From the NCBI RefSeq assembly GCF_018143015.1, contig NC_054758.1:4449501-4513500 (forward strand): a stretch of DNA of 64,000 nt, given 5' to 3'. Below the pieces are notes generated by a model. That model was not told the DNA's origin and ran no database searches. It saw only the letters and a list, made by a program, of their open reading frames with translations. The stretch's first letter is position 1, and each line of letters opens with the position of its first letter. Origin of the DNA: Lytechinus variegatus. Taxonomy: Eukaryota; Echinodermata; Echinoidea; Temnopleuroida; Toxopneustidae. The position numbers were made by a program, and so were the translations under genes. This document shows positions 37,901-48,391 of this stretch, piece by piece.

Positions 37901-40233
37901 TGCGCAGTCTCCATAGTCTGCGCACCTGCGTATCTGCGCGATTCTAGTAAAAGAAGATATGCAACGAGCACGAACTTTACACATGCAATGCATAGACAGG
38001 TATTCATAAAAAAATCTTACTCAGGGCATTTCATGTGACGGCCTCAAAATGCAGCCTTTGTCATTAAAATCCCTGAATCGTGTTTAAAGGTCAAGTCCAC
38101 CTCAGAAAAATGTTGATTTGAATCAAAAAAGAAAAATCAAACAAGCACAATACCGAAAAATTTCATCCAAATCGGATGTAAAATAAGAAAGTTATGACAT
38201 TTCAAAATTTCGCTCATTTTTAAAATAACAGTTAAATGAACGAGCCAGTTACATGTACATCCAAATGAGAGAGTCGATGATGTCACTATTTCTTTTGCTT
38301 TTTATTGTTTGAATTATACAATATTTCAATTTTTACGAATTTGATGATTAGGACCTCCTTGCCTGAAGCACATAATGTTAAATTTGAAATAATGGAATTC
38401 CGGTAAAAGTAGTAAAATGGTATTTATTGGTAAAAACAACATATCGCAGCCCAAAGGCTGAATTACATGAAGTTTACAATTGTAATGTTAGAAATTTGAT
38501 TACACATCATTTTCACAATTCAATTACATAATAATATGAAATAACTACATCTTAAGACTAAATACAACTTTTAACAGACTAAGGGTTGAAAGAATGGCAT
38601 AAAGAAAGAGAGCAAGAGAGAAAGAAACATAGAAATGAAGGAGAGGATGAAATATGGGATAAGAGAAAGGAAAACAGGGAGAGAGAAAGAGAGGGAGAGA
38701 TGTTTAGAAAAGGATAAATCATGGGGTGGAGAAGTGGGAATGAAAAGGCAGAAAGGTAAGGGAAATGAAAGAATGAAGCGAAAAAGAAATTGAAGCATAC
38801 ATGTGTGCATGTAGGAAAACGAAATATACCAAAAATGTAATAAAATTTTGCATTTCATATAATATGTAAAACGTTTGCGATATAACTCAAATTCTCCGTG
38901 TTCAGGGAGGAATGAAACTTCATTTCACATGAAAATGACGAGAAAATCAAAATATTTCATATTTCATATAATATAATACAAAAGAAATAGTGAGTGATGT
39001 CATCAGTTCCCTCATTTGCATACCGACCAAGATGTGCATATGATTGTTTTGTGAAATGAAGCGAAACTTTAAAATGTCAACTTTCTTATTTTACATCTGA
39101 TTTTGATGAAATTTTCAGTGTTATGCTTGTTGAATTTTTCTCTTTTTATTCAAATCAAGTTTTTGTTGGGCTGGACTTATCCTTTAAAGTGAATGAGTGC
39201 GCAAACATGGGATACCATTTTTTTTTTCAATCTGAAAATGACTGCCAGAGGTTTTTTCAAGAAAATCTTATGTTTTCTTTCATTTTTTAATGAGAAATGT
39301 GGTACACTTACTCTTAATATTATAAGGAACACTATTAACTAAAAGATTTTGTGAAATAAGAAGAAATTCATGTTAAATCTTAACTCAAATTGTTAGATGC
39401 GCAGACTTGGGGCCCACCATCATACATGTACATTCTACACTACAGACTGCAATGAAAAGGACAAAATGTGTCATTCATCTTTTTTAGTCTTGCAGGAAAG
39501 CACCGCAACTGGATTGCCTGTATGGACTCAACAATCAACAGACAATTTACACAAGGATGGTAAAGGTGCTATAGTCTGCACAGTGCTCGTTGCATTGTTT
39601 TTTTTGTAACTGAATTGAATCGTAAGTAAAGAGAATGGGTGTGCAGATCTGCACACCCATTCTCTTAAAACGGTGTCCATGGGACACCGTTTTTTGTTCA
39701 ATCTTAAAAAAATGACTGGCCATGGCCAAGGACTTTTTTTTCCAAGAATGTCATACATTTTTCTCATATTTTTATATTTTTTGCATACTACTCAAGTCAA
39801 GAATATGATAGGGGCATTATCAACTGAAAATTTATGTGAAATAACAAGAAATTCATGTTTAATCCCACGTTACATCGCAAGGTGATCGATGCACGGGGAC
39901 CCTTACATAAAGCTGGGCAGGTTCACGGCCAAGCTCAAAGTTACGTAAGAAAATGCGGCACTCTGATTGGACGACACCGGGGTTCGCCCATGACACACCT
40001 ACCACGTACACACAAGCCTTTCTTCCGACAATCACCTACACCACTTCGATCCATTTCCAACTGAAAATATGCTATTCAAACAAAACTATGAAATTTCTTA
40101 CCGCATTCCTGTTGACGTCGGGATCTTCCCCTAAATTTCTGTAGTTTCTGGCGTCCAATCTGTAGCAAGTGATCGCTCCAATTAGTGATATAATGGAGAG
40201 AACATGCAGAGCTTTGGGCACAATGACCGCCAT
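28952..40233 (-). CDS. Acid lipase of the lysosomal/gastric family (LIPA/LIPF-like), complete, 409 aa
   Basis: Eight exons with AG/GT borders and matching phases: 40,233-40,102, 37,132-36,819, 36,430-36,280, 34,719-34,627, 33,761-33,612, 31,301-31,230, 30,515-30,447 and 29,200-28,952. Residues 1-22 form a hydrophobic signal peptide ([13 protein letters not shown]). The fold is the acid-lipase alpha/beta hydrolase: [15 protein letters not shown], oxyanion region [21 protein letters not shown], nucleophile elbow GHSQG (Ser180), [17 protein letters not shown], acid in [12 protein letters not shown] (Asp350) and catalytic His380 in DHLDFIWG. All three triad residues are present and the length matches the family (~400). 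Sequons include RNESE, ANESL and GNMTS. Such enzymes hydrolyse triacylglycerols or cholesteryl esters at acid pH, either secreted or in lysosomes. Sequence alone does not say which human paralogue it corresponds to. Introns carry a 20-bp minisatellite, a SINE and several MITEs. Confidence 0.92.
29486..29653. mobile_element. MITE with GGGCCCCATTG ends in the last lipase intron
   Basis: The left end CTGGGCCCCATTGAAGAAAA and right end TTTATGCAATGGGGTCCAG are inverted. The interior is symmetric around TTACCATGGTAGTTACC with GTTGCCATTATGGTAAC at the left and GTTACCATAATAGTAAC at the right. It contains no ORF and lies between lipase exons 7 and 8. Confidence 0.6.
30857..31080. repeat. Diverged copy of the GC-rich repeat seen at 63,615
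   Basis: CGCAAAATTTTTTGACCGCGCCACTC followed by TTTTAAGTCTTGC here matches the sequence at 63,665-63,725 (GCGCAAAATTTTTTGGCCGCGCCGCTC, TTTCAAGTCTTGCGCAAC). A small hairpin precedes it (ATGTTGAGGGGGGTTGATTCCTCAACAT, 30,873-30,903). It lies in the lipase intron between exons 6 and 7. Confidence 0.5.
31930..32370. repeat. GTAATTG-type simple repeat interrupted by an insertion
   Basis: Clusters of AAAGTAATTG and TGTAATTGAA occur at 31,930-32,050 and again at 32,230-32,370. The intervening ~180 bp (32,055-32,235) is of a different kind: TCCAGGATTTTCCATAAG and GAGGAAAATTTGACC, related to the GGATCCAGG elements. The array was probably continuous before that insertion. It directly abuts the 20-bp minisatellite. 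Confidence 0.55.
32391..33249. repeat. 20-bp minisatellite, ~43 tandem copies
   Basis: The unit TCTACGCATGATCAAAAGAT is repeated without indels for 859 bp (42.95 units). Variants are few: TCTGCGCATG replaces TCTACGCATG in eight units, mostly clustered at 32,641-32,850; ATCAGAAG replaces ATCAAAAG in a few units near 32,540-32,570 and in the last one; GCATAATC occurs once near 32,916. Each unit contains the palindrome TGATCA. It lies in the lipase intron between exons 5 and 6. The continuous periodicity with no unique spacers rules out a CRISPR array. Confidence 0.97.
35046..35290 (+). mobile_element. tRNA-derived SINE, copy 1 (lipase intron 3)
   Basis: The head looks like a tRNA gene: an A-box-like GTGCCCAGTGGATTAGTC (35,059) and a B-box GGTTCAAATCC (35,103-35,113). 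The body continues TTCCTTCAGCAAGGAATTTA, CAGGTGAGGTAAATGGGTA and AGGAAGTAATTCCTCAAAA, and is shared in order with the copy at 46,590-46,855. The tRNA-like part does not make a full cloverleaf ending in a normal acceptor stem and is fused to the body, so this is a retroposon and not a tRNA gene. The tail appears truncated or diverged after GGGGTAATAATAATG. Confidence 0.8.
35981..36180. mobile_element. Small element with ATACGCAGG ends
   Basis: The left end GGCACATACGCAGGGGGTGG and right end AAATCCTGCGTATGCTGC are inverted. The interior (GCTTGTCAATTTTTT, GGCTTGTCAAATTTTCACG) and GC homopolymers match the element at 14,844-15,074, which carries GGATCCAGG where this has ACGCAGG. It lies in the intron between lipase exons 3 and 4, 100 bp from exon 3. 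Confidence 0.5.
37271..37500. repeat. (ATC)n/TCATCAATATCAACATCA microsatellite in lipase intron 1
   Basis: About 230 bp of CAT/ATC triplets with a higher-order unit TCTTCATCAATATCAACATC occurring twice (near 37,320 and 37,397). It starts about 140 bp after the donor of lipase exon 2 on the transcribed strand's upstream side, so it is intronic. The 190-codon open frame that begins in it is a by-product of the triplets. Confidence 0.8.
38087..39186. mobile_element. Family A fold-back element, interrupted copy
   Basis: It starts AAAGGTCAAGTCCACCTCAG and ends GGGCTGGACTTATCCTTT, matching the ends of 1,570-2,097. Shared interior blocks include ATCGGATGTAAAATAAGAAAG and its inverse CTTTCTTATTTTACATCTGA. 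Between about 38,395 and 38,880 unrelated DNA is inserted, including a GA-rich tract (38,590-38,770, GAAAGAGAGCAAGAGAGAAAG). This explains why the copy is ~1.1 kb rather than ~0.53 kb. Confidence 0.7.
39205..39870. repeat. Diverged direct duplication in lipase intron 1
   Basis: CAATCTGAAAATGACTGCCAG ... GAAATAAGAAGAAATTCATG (39,228-39,373) is repeated as CAATCTTAAAAAAATGACTGGC ... GAAATAACAAGAAATTCATG (39,698-39,858). Both end in TTTAATC or TTAAATC. The second copy starts immediately after the palindrome pair at 39,629-39,693, and GGGATACCATTTTTTT at the first copy corresponds to GGGACACCGTTTTTT at the second. Confidence 0.55.
39629..39693. repeat. Two adjacent palindromes (38 bp perfect, then 12+3+12)
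   Basis: Positions 39,629-39,666 form a perfect 38-bp palindrome centred on GCAGATCTGC with arms AAGAGAATGGGTGTG. It abuts a second one with 12-bp arms AAAACGGTGTCC / GGACACCGTTTT around ATG (39,667-39,693). Such tandem cruciform-capable structures are not explained by the coding content of the region (lipase intron 1). Confidence 0.9.
40102..40233 (-). other. Lipase exon 1: start codon and signal peptide
   Basis: The ATG at 40,233 opens 44 codons ending at a GCG/GTAAGA donor (phase 0), which joins in frame to the exon at 37,132. The basic/hydrophobic start ([19 protein letters not shown]) is a typical secretory signal, then mature-type sequence ([10 protein letters not shown]). The start was chosen because it is the only in-frame ATG before the signal sequence and because the total length fits the family. 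The 2.97-kb intron that follows holds the family A fold-back element and the palindrome pair. Confidence 0.8.
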
Positions 40234-41260
40234 GTTTTCAACTGATCAATGCATTGCAATCTCATATCACGTGCGTGTGTACTGGTACCGTATTGTTATT
40301 GTCATGTTATTGTGTAAAGTGCAGTGCATGCAGTCACGAGACGCTTTAGTTTACGTCACCATACGAGATCCATGTTTTGCTTGCTACACAAAGTCTACGA
40401 TTAACTTGTGATGATTTATATGTGGCAGTCGGCACTGGCATACAAGGTGGGGGGGGGGGGCATGGATCCTCCCCAAAAATATATATAAATACATATATAT
40501 ATATATATATATATACATGTTTTTAAGGGAGAAAAGGAGAGAAAAGAAAATGGGTGAATCATTGTATTTTCTGAATCTTTATGTAAAAAAATCTGACAAT
40601 TTTTTTAATTAAAATAGATGGAGATAAGATTCACAGCTTCCATGCAATCAGTTCCTAATATCAAGACTGTCTCTAGCTCTTTACTCTTTAGTGCATATAC
40701 CCATGGACCTCTCTCATGCACCCCCCCCCCCCCCCCTCCCCCTCTCCAACTCATTTTCTCTCCCTCTCTACATGTCTATTTTTTTATTACATTTTAAAAC
40801 ATATTAGATCAGATATGATCAATACTTCCTATAATCGGATACATTCAGATAATTGAAATGATAAGTCACATGCTATCGCCATTAATTAGGGTTACTGTTC
40901 TTTTTTGTACAGATATTGGCCCAGATATCTGATACGGATATTGAACCGAGCTTCAAAAAAGGAAGCAGAAAAAAAATTAGAATGACACATTGGCATGTAG
41001 GCCCTATATTGACTCATATTTTTCACTTTTCCTGAACATTGATATTTACAAGTTCTTCATCTCAAATAAAACTCATATCATTTTCAGGTATCTAAAATGA
41101 GTCGTCTTTTTTTCTTCGATTTCAATTTTTTTTTTATCTATCACCAGGCAGGAACAGGGTATTTTGAAGGAGGATATGACCCAAATGTTTCATCTCTTTT
41201 CCAAGCCCACCCTCCTTCATAACTTATATTCTTTAATCATAACTTGAAAAATCGAAACAG

Positions 41261-41417
41261 GGGGATGTTTCATAAAGCTGTTCATAAGTTAAGAGCAACT
41301 TTAAGAATGACTGGTGATCCTTTCTTGTGGTAAATGATATATTAATTGGCGATGGTTAAGCGTGTAAAGGATCACCAGTCGTTCTTAACTTACGAACAGC
41401 TTTATGAAACAGCCCCC
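41261..41417. mobile_element. ~157-bp MITE with GTTTCATAAAGCTGTTC ends
   Basis: The left arm GGGGATGTTTCATAAAGCTG, TTAAGAGCAACTTTAAG and GACTGGTGATCC is mirrored by GGATCACCAGTC, CTTAACTTACGAACAGC and TTTATGAAACAGCCCC. A related copy is at 61,143-61,277, half an element at 21,571-21,638, and the tips of the giant fold-back at 6,458-9,410 belong to the same family. Confidence 0.75.
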
Positions 41418-41983
41418 TGGACCGTTGCCCTTCAACAGACTACACAAATCAATTTGCTTTATTTCTCTCTATGATTATCTAGATTATAAATAAAGAATGA
41501 TTTTCCACTAGTTTAAAATGTTGAATTCAATTAAGTTACCCGATACTTTTAACTTTTTTTGATGTAGATTGCAACAAAACCAACTATCTGCTTTAGTTGA
41601 AATATAATTCCAACTGCCTGTCTAAAGGGGGGGGGGGGTTAAATCAGTGTTTTTGGTGTCGGTCGTTTATTTTTTTTTCATTATTCTATTTGTGTTTTTA
41701 ATTGTACGATAATGAAGTAATATAGGGAGTCGGCTTTGACAGGTCAATGTCCTTTCCGACTTCCTACATCCACTGCATTTTCTTTTCATTTCTACTTTTT
41801 CTTATTGCTTAAGTCATAAAAATTCTTTTACTTTTTTTGTTGTTGTATCATCGTATTCTTGTGCATGTGTTTGTATGTATTTATAGAATGTCAAATGAAT
41901 TGAAGATTCACGCTCATACCATAGAGATCCAAACAAGACGACCCTCTACTATGTATTAGTAGTTAAGGATCTTGATAAACATA

Positions 41984-42536
41984 CCCCGGGGGCCACTCCC
42001 ATTCACGAGTGGATACCATGCGCGACCATGGGGTCTCGAAAAGCACCCTAAACACGTAATTTCCATATTCTGAAAATGCACCCCTTAACAGGTATTGGCG
42101 TGTGAAACCCTACCCTTAACAAGTATTGGAAACAAAACGATACTCTTGGCAAATATTCCCTGAAATGAACCCCTAAACAAGTACAGGAATGTTTTATTGT
42201 TACGGGTCCTTTGGTTGTCGGCTTTACCTTATTTGGTTTAGTACCACCCCACCTTCTACACCTCGCGCAAATAGGACTCTAAACACGTAGTGTTGGGGCA
42301 AAAAGGACATCCTTTATAAAACATTCTAATTTTGTTTTATCATCCCCGCAAATTCGACCCTAAACACGTAATTTTCCTAGCGAAATAGATACCCTTTTTT
42401 CATTATTTTTGTATTTTTGACACCCTTTTCACGTTACGTACGTAACGTGCCCTGTCGTGAAAAGGACATCCTTTTTACGTGTTTTTTTGGTCGCGCATGG
42501 TATCCACTCGTCAATGTAAGTGCCCCCCCCCCCGGG
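41984..42536. mobile_element. 553-bp TIR element with perfect 8-bp target duplication (hAT-like MITE)
   Basis: The ends CCCCGGGGGCCACTCCC... and ...AAGTGCCCCCCCCCCCGGG are inverted, and the match continues through GAGTGGATACCATGCGCGACC on both sides (~45-bp TIR). The flanks are TAAACATA at 41,976-41,983 and TAAACATA at 42,537-42,544, a perfect 8-bp duplication as left by hAT-type transposases. The interior has repeated TAAACACGTAATTTTC and AAAAGGACATCCTTT segments and no ORF. Confidence 0.8.
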
Positions 42537-42768
42537 TAAACATATCACCCTACAATCTAGCAGTTTAGGCTATGGATACTCTTGCCCCAAACCATTTTTG
42601 GGGGGGGGGGTGTGGGAGGGTTGGTGAGAAGTTCTTTGGCTTTTATGCGAAAATTGTGTTGTTTTGACAGGGAGAGGTCATCTTTGTGTATTAATCATAT
42701 TCTTACCCTGGATTCTTACCCCCCCCTGCGTCAGACCAGAAGACGTTAAAAGATGTAAGCTGCTGCTA

Positions 42769-43108
42769 CCCTGTTTGGAGTTCAATGATTAAAGGGATAG
42801 AACCTAGTTGATCTGGCGCTGCACAGCGGCTGCCGGGCCAACGATCAGTTGGGCAAAGTAAATTTTCGGAGTATTTCATTTCTATTTCGAACAATAAATT
42901 ATGGATTTTCAACAATAAAATAAAATGAAAAATGAATAAATATCAATAAATTATACAAATGATAAATCCATAATTTATTGTTCGAAATAGACATGAAATG
43001 AAATACTGCGAAAATTTGCTTTGCCCAATTGATCGTGAGCCCGGCGGCCACTGTGCAGCGCCAGATCGACGAGGCTCTATCCCTTTAATCGTTGAACGCC
43101 AAACAGGG
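42769..43108. mobile_element. 340-bp long-TIR element inserted at TA
   Basis: The inverted arms are ~145 bp each (42,769-42,915 and about 42,960-43,108), nearly the whole element: CCCTGTTTGGAGTTCAATG at the left, CGTTGAACGCCAAACAGGG at the right, with GGCGCTGCACAGCGGC and ATAAATTATGGATTT paired inside. TA dinucleotides flank both ends (42,767-42,768 and 43,109-43,110), as in Tc1/mariner-type insertion. The short loop is AT-rich and non-coding. Confidence 0.75.
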
Positions 43109-44837
43109 TAATAAATTAATACAATAAAAATAAATTAACAAAATAAAAAATAAACAACTACAGAATCATAAAGCAAATCAGATAACAAATTTTCAAGTGC
43201 ACACTCATGAAGAGGTTGATTGTTTTTATTTTATTTTTTATTGTCAATGTCAACCAACAAACAGTTGCTCATGTCATTTACATTCGGCCTAAAGCTCTCG
43301 ATTCCTAATATTTATATTACTACATTCATACAAAAATCTTGTATTTATTTACACAATACATTTAAACATGCATTCCTCAACAAACCCTTTAGTCTTCCCT
43401 TCTTGAAGAAAAAAACAATTTATAAGGAAGAAATAGAAATGAAAAATACAAATATTGAAATATCTGAATGAGAAAATATCAAAATCGCCTTGTTTTAACC
43501 AGATCACAAGACGCACAGATGAGCAAGCTCACTTACTGCAATAAATAACAAGACAATAATTCATTTGTCCTCTCTCTTTCATCAACAAGAGCTGCTCATG
43601 ATCATGTCAACACCGTCAAAACAAAATCGGAACAAAATAGAAAGGTATAGAGAATAATACAAATCTAATTACATATCTATACCAAAGTCAATGTACACGT
43701 AATCGTATGTACATTCAATGTAAATAATATACTATAGAAGGAAATACTTAGTAGCTTCCATCATCGAGTGAAAAAAGTTTTTGTTTATATGACATGGAAA
43801 ACAATCGCAGTATTGCAGACACTCGAAAAGATAGAAAATGTAGGCCAAAGTGTCGTTGCTATTTCACTCAAAGATATTTCTTTCCCACTCACCCTTCGAG
43901 GGAAGTGTCATTGTGTACAGAATAATTTAGAACAAGAAATAATAATACTTTAGGAAACAGGAAAGCTCAAGTACAGGTCTATAAATAAGTTAACCTTCCA
44001 ATGGCACAGTATATGTGAACGACTTAAAACGATACTTTAAACGATATATTGAAAACAAGGGGGAAATGGGGAGTATGCGATTCTTTTTTAACGTTCATAG
44101 GGTGATCGGATCACACAGGGTTAGTTTTTTAATGATTTAGTGATTGTATTGAAGGGCTCAAATGGTTAATTGCCACTTGGTCCACACCCACTCTGTCTAA
44201 TGCGGGTATAATCCCATATGGTTTGATCCATCAACCTACAACCGATTGGTCTCATTGCTATTAGGTCCAACTCCACTTCTTGAACATACCGTTAAAGAGT
44301 TCCAGGTTTGAATTTGCCATTTTGTCTACCCCCTTTTGGTCAATCTTGGACTTTGTATTCAAAAACGCAATACAATAACTCGGAGGTAATTCCAAAAATG
44401 TGCGCTTCTGATTGGGTGAAAATCACCTGCGATTGATTTTGGAGTTATGATTAATGTCAACTCTTGCTGCAACAGGCCTCTTCTTAGACAGACTTGTCGT
44501 AAACCAAATATCATTAAACAAGGGAAAACTAAAGAGACGACAAAGCAAATAGACCAAATGATTGGACCAAAATTATTACCAAAATAGAATTAAAACAAAA
44601 TGTCTGATGGAGAGGTGTTGGACTGTCATGTGACAAATTGACTTTAAACAACAATGATTGTAAGTAAATTATTTCAAGTCGAAGCGATACAGAAATTTAG
44701 TAGAATGTAACCACCTGTGTGCGTAACACAAAGGGTAGCAATTGACCATAGGGCTGACTTTACGATTACAATGTACAATTAACAATGTAACCAATTATAG
44801 AAATCATTACTTGCAAAGTTTTATGTATCAAGGCCTG

Positions 44838-45090
44838 GTGCCCTGTCTTACAAACAAAGAGTTATGATTGATCCAATCAATCTCAAGTGTATGGATATCC
44901 ATCCATACCGTAATCATTTCTACCGGAAATTTGTAGAATCACACTCAATCTTCAAGAGAACGATGAACGTATGAATATACATTCATATCTAGTAAAATAT
45001 TTTGAACAAACATGCTTTTCAGATGCTGACGTTGCTGGCTTTCCATAGTTGTGGTTGATAGGATTAATTAAAACTCTTTGTAAGACGGGG
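44838..45090. mobile_element. MITE with ACAAAGAGTTATGATTG ends, intact copy
   Basis: The left end TTACAAACAAAGAGTTATGA and right end TTAAAACTCTTTGTAAGACG are inverted, with TTGATCCAATCAAT inside the left arm matched by TTGATAGGATTAAT inside the right. The same element, broken by a later insertion, is at 19,181-19,740. Confidence 0.6.
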
Positions 45091-46589
45091 CCCAGGTTTC
45101 TTCATCCAACATGAAGGCTCAGTTCGAATGTTAACCACTGGGAGACCGAGAATTTTGGTTTGCAATTAGAGGAAATAAATATACATCACTTTTGTTTCTC
45201 TGTACAACACTGGAATGTACTAATGCCCAAACAGCTCTTCAAAAATAAATACCATACAAATCACCCTCATGTCAAAAGATGCATGCCTCCTTTTCACTAC
45301 TGTTACAAAACTATTACTCATGGAAAAGAAACAATAATTATGGCTTAAATAGGTATATGATTTACTGACAAAACAGGAATATGTTAAGATATTTTGTATC
45401 AAACATATCCAGATATTTCTTTAACTAAGTCAATGAACTGTAATAGGGCAGTAATATTTGGTTGCAATACTTTTAATATACATCATAACTCAAGGTGTTT
45501 GATTGTTGGGGGGGGGGGAGTTAGGAGAGGGGTTGTTATCTATTTAACAGGTTGATTACTGAATTATTGAATTTGGACAGGGATCCACTATGTAGCTGAT
45601 CAATTAATATCTAAAATCAATGCTACATGATATGAATCAATTTCAAGACGGTCTACAACTTCTTTACAATCAATTTCAATTGTTATAATCCACCTGCAGA
45701 ACCTATTTTCAAAGGGAGTGGGTAGATTCAAATTGCTTATTGGCTTTCCATAGTTTAAGTTAAGTTTGATTCCAGCCTAACTATGGAAGGCCAGCAATAC
45801 TATAATTCATCATCTGGAATATTCTCTATGTTCCACTGATTTATTGTTGCGATTCAGTGTACTGTACTGTCATTGTAAAAACTAGGTGGTAGGAGGGTAA
45901 CATTAAGAAATCTTACATTTGGGGAACATAATGTTTATAGTATATGGTCTATTCATTTGGGTGGGGAGGGGGTGGGGGTAAATAAATAATTATTTTTTAC
46001 ATTAATTACACTTATCTGAATTTCTTTCACACACCAAATGTATCTTGGGTGCATTTATACTTAATTGTTCTTGGCTAGAATGAGCGTTTCAAAATGTGTT
46101 TCTTAAAAGCATTCTTTCTCAATTTCACATTTATGGAAAATTGTGAAAGGTGAAAACGCATCGTAATTGCTGTCACAAACAAGTGCTATCTAGGTTGAAA
46201 CCTATATAGCACACGCAATGCATGTTTTTAGAACTTGTTTCTCCCGAGCCCCCTAAAATTGGGTCGAAGAGCTTGCTTTAAATAGCTACAGTGCAAGTTT
46301 CAAAATGCTCATTCTACGTTAAAAACATAAGCATAAACGCAGCCATGACATTACTCATCAAATAATCTCAATTTAAGAATGAAACAAAAACGCAATGACA
46401 TTTAAGACAAAGACATTAGAAAACCATACAAAAATCAACTAGGAAATTCTTACAAAATCCAACAAAATAATTATAACTTGACATATTTGTTGACATAATG
46501 GCACACATATGATCTACATTGAAACCCTCTTACGGGCGATTCCATAAAATATTCAACTGTTTGGTAAGTCCCAACCCCAAATATAACTT

Positions 46590-46855
46590 ACACCATAGTC
46601 TATTGGTTAAGACTCGTCTTTCAATCTTAAGAGGCGTGGGTTGGATTCCCAGCCATGGCGTGTTTTCCTTCAGCAAGAAATTAACCACATTGTGCGGCAC
46701 TCAACCCCAGGTGAGGTAAATGGGTACCAGCAGGAAGTAATTCCTCAAAACGTTGTGAGCACTGGAATCAGTAGACTAGCTTAACCGAGGTAATACAGGA
46801 GCGCCTTGAGCACCTAACAAGGTGGATACGTGCGCTATACAAATCCTATATTATC
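46590..46855 (+). mobile_element. tRNA-derived SINE, copy 2 (3' of ARID2)
   Basis: The tRNA-like head has a weak A-box area (TAGTCTATTGGTTAAGACTC) and a B-box GGTTGGATTCC (46,639-46,649). The body TTCCTTCAGCAAGAAATTAA, CAGGTGAGGTAAATGGGTAC and GGAAGTAATTCCTCAAAAC matches copy 1 at 35,046. The tail is more complete here: GAGCGCCTTGAGCACC, then GTGCGCTATACAAATCCTAT and a T-rich end. Copy 1 and copy 2 differ at many positions, so both are old. Confidence 0.8.
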
Positions 46856-48227
46856 ATTTCTTTTTATTACGTACTTAATAAACTGCTCAACCCCTTACAT
46901 TTTGAGAGCATTACGACATTTCATTTGTCTTCGAACTAGAAGCATATCATTTCAGGTAGATCCTACCAACATATAAGGGAGTCTAGCATACATGTGCATA
47001 CTTTATGGAATTGCCCTTTTCCTTCTCACAAATAAATCATGGAAAAAAAAACCAAAAAAAACATAACAAAGAAATGATCAAAGATACACATTCATCTGTC
47101 ATAAATAACACTTCATTTTTTTTACACCTCATCACAACATTTGTAATAAAAAAATTTGTTGGTCCTTTCTGATAGTGCTATGGTAGAAATTATGTACATT
47201 TTATGCAGCTCGTGGTAATTCCACATAACTTAAGAGATGATTTTGTACATTGGTAATTTACAGTCATTGCTCCCCTAAACTACCGAAAGACATTAGAAGA
47301 AACTTGGTATACCAAGGTACAGTGAAGAACAACTTAAAGATCATCTTGAAGATCAACTACTTAGAGCTGAAAGGTAGTAGCTCCGAGAAAAGAGGTTTAT
47401 TACATCCTTTTTGCTCTCAGCATACTATAGGAAAGAAGCATTTCATTTTAGATTCAGGAATTGTAACCGTCACATGGCCATCCATGCTACGATCATTAAA
47501 ATCATAAGTCTATTGAACAAGTCAATGCATCTCTAATTACGGTATTTTCTCACTGGATATTTTCGGGGAGAAACTGGTAAGTACCGTGCATGTTTTTAAA
47601 CATTCATATTCTGTGTATTTGTGGAAACAACCCGCACATGATCATCAGATGCCGGTTGTTCTCTTGGTGAACGTGACATCATACACATAGACTGGGCATC
47701 ATGATCACGCTTTAAACTTCTTGGCATAGAGTTACTTCTAACTGTTATATGCTACTGAATGGATTAATAGTATGGTAGAGGACAGATTTGTCAAAAACTT
47801 CACCCAATTCCGAATGATGAGTGTTATGAAATTGATTGCTCCAAACAAAGTTAACATGAATTTCATTTTAACTGCAATCATGTTCTCAAATCAGACTTGA
47901 GTGGCTATACCTATGAAATTCTTAGTCTAGAATAAAAGTCATGGTAAGTACTTGTGCGCTATCACTTATCATTACTCCTTTGCCATCCACACATGGGTTC
48001 AGACAGTTTCATCTGTTAAGAAGACATTGCCAGAACTCAATTTACCATTTAAAGATATGTAGAAAACAATTTATTATCAAGAAATAAGTGTGAATGGAAG
48101 AAATTTGGAGACTGAGACAGGATGTTTTTTCCTGGGTTAACTCTGTCTTTAGAAATTATTGCTGAAAGGAAGGAATAGCCTGTGCCCCGTAACATAAAGC
48201 TTGGCGATTGATCGTAAAGCAGGGGAC

Positions 48228-48391
48228 TGTTTCATGGAAGTTGTCAGCGCTGACGGGATGTCTTCCTCCGACAGTTACCATAGCAACAGTCAGAGGCCAG
48301 AGCTTCTCAGCCAATGAAAAGCGAGGATTTCACTGAAATAGGCAGCACTGACAATTTAGTCAGTGCCGACAACTTACATGAACACCCACCA
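48228..48391. mobile_element. MITE of the TGTCAGC family, copy 2
   Basis: It begins GGGGACTGTTTCATGGAAGTTG and ends CGACAACTTACATGAACACCC. The internal order (CCGACAGTTACCATAGCAAC, CAGCCAATGAAAAGCGAGG, GACAATTTAGTCAGTGCCG) follows the copy at 24,398-24,566. It lies 3' of ARID2, possibly within its 3' UTR. Confidence 0.6.
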
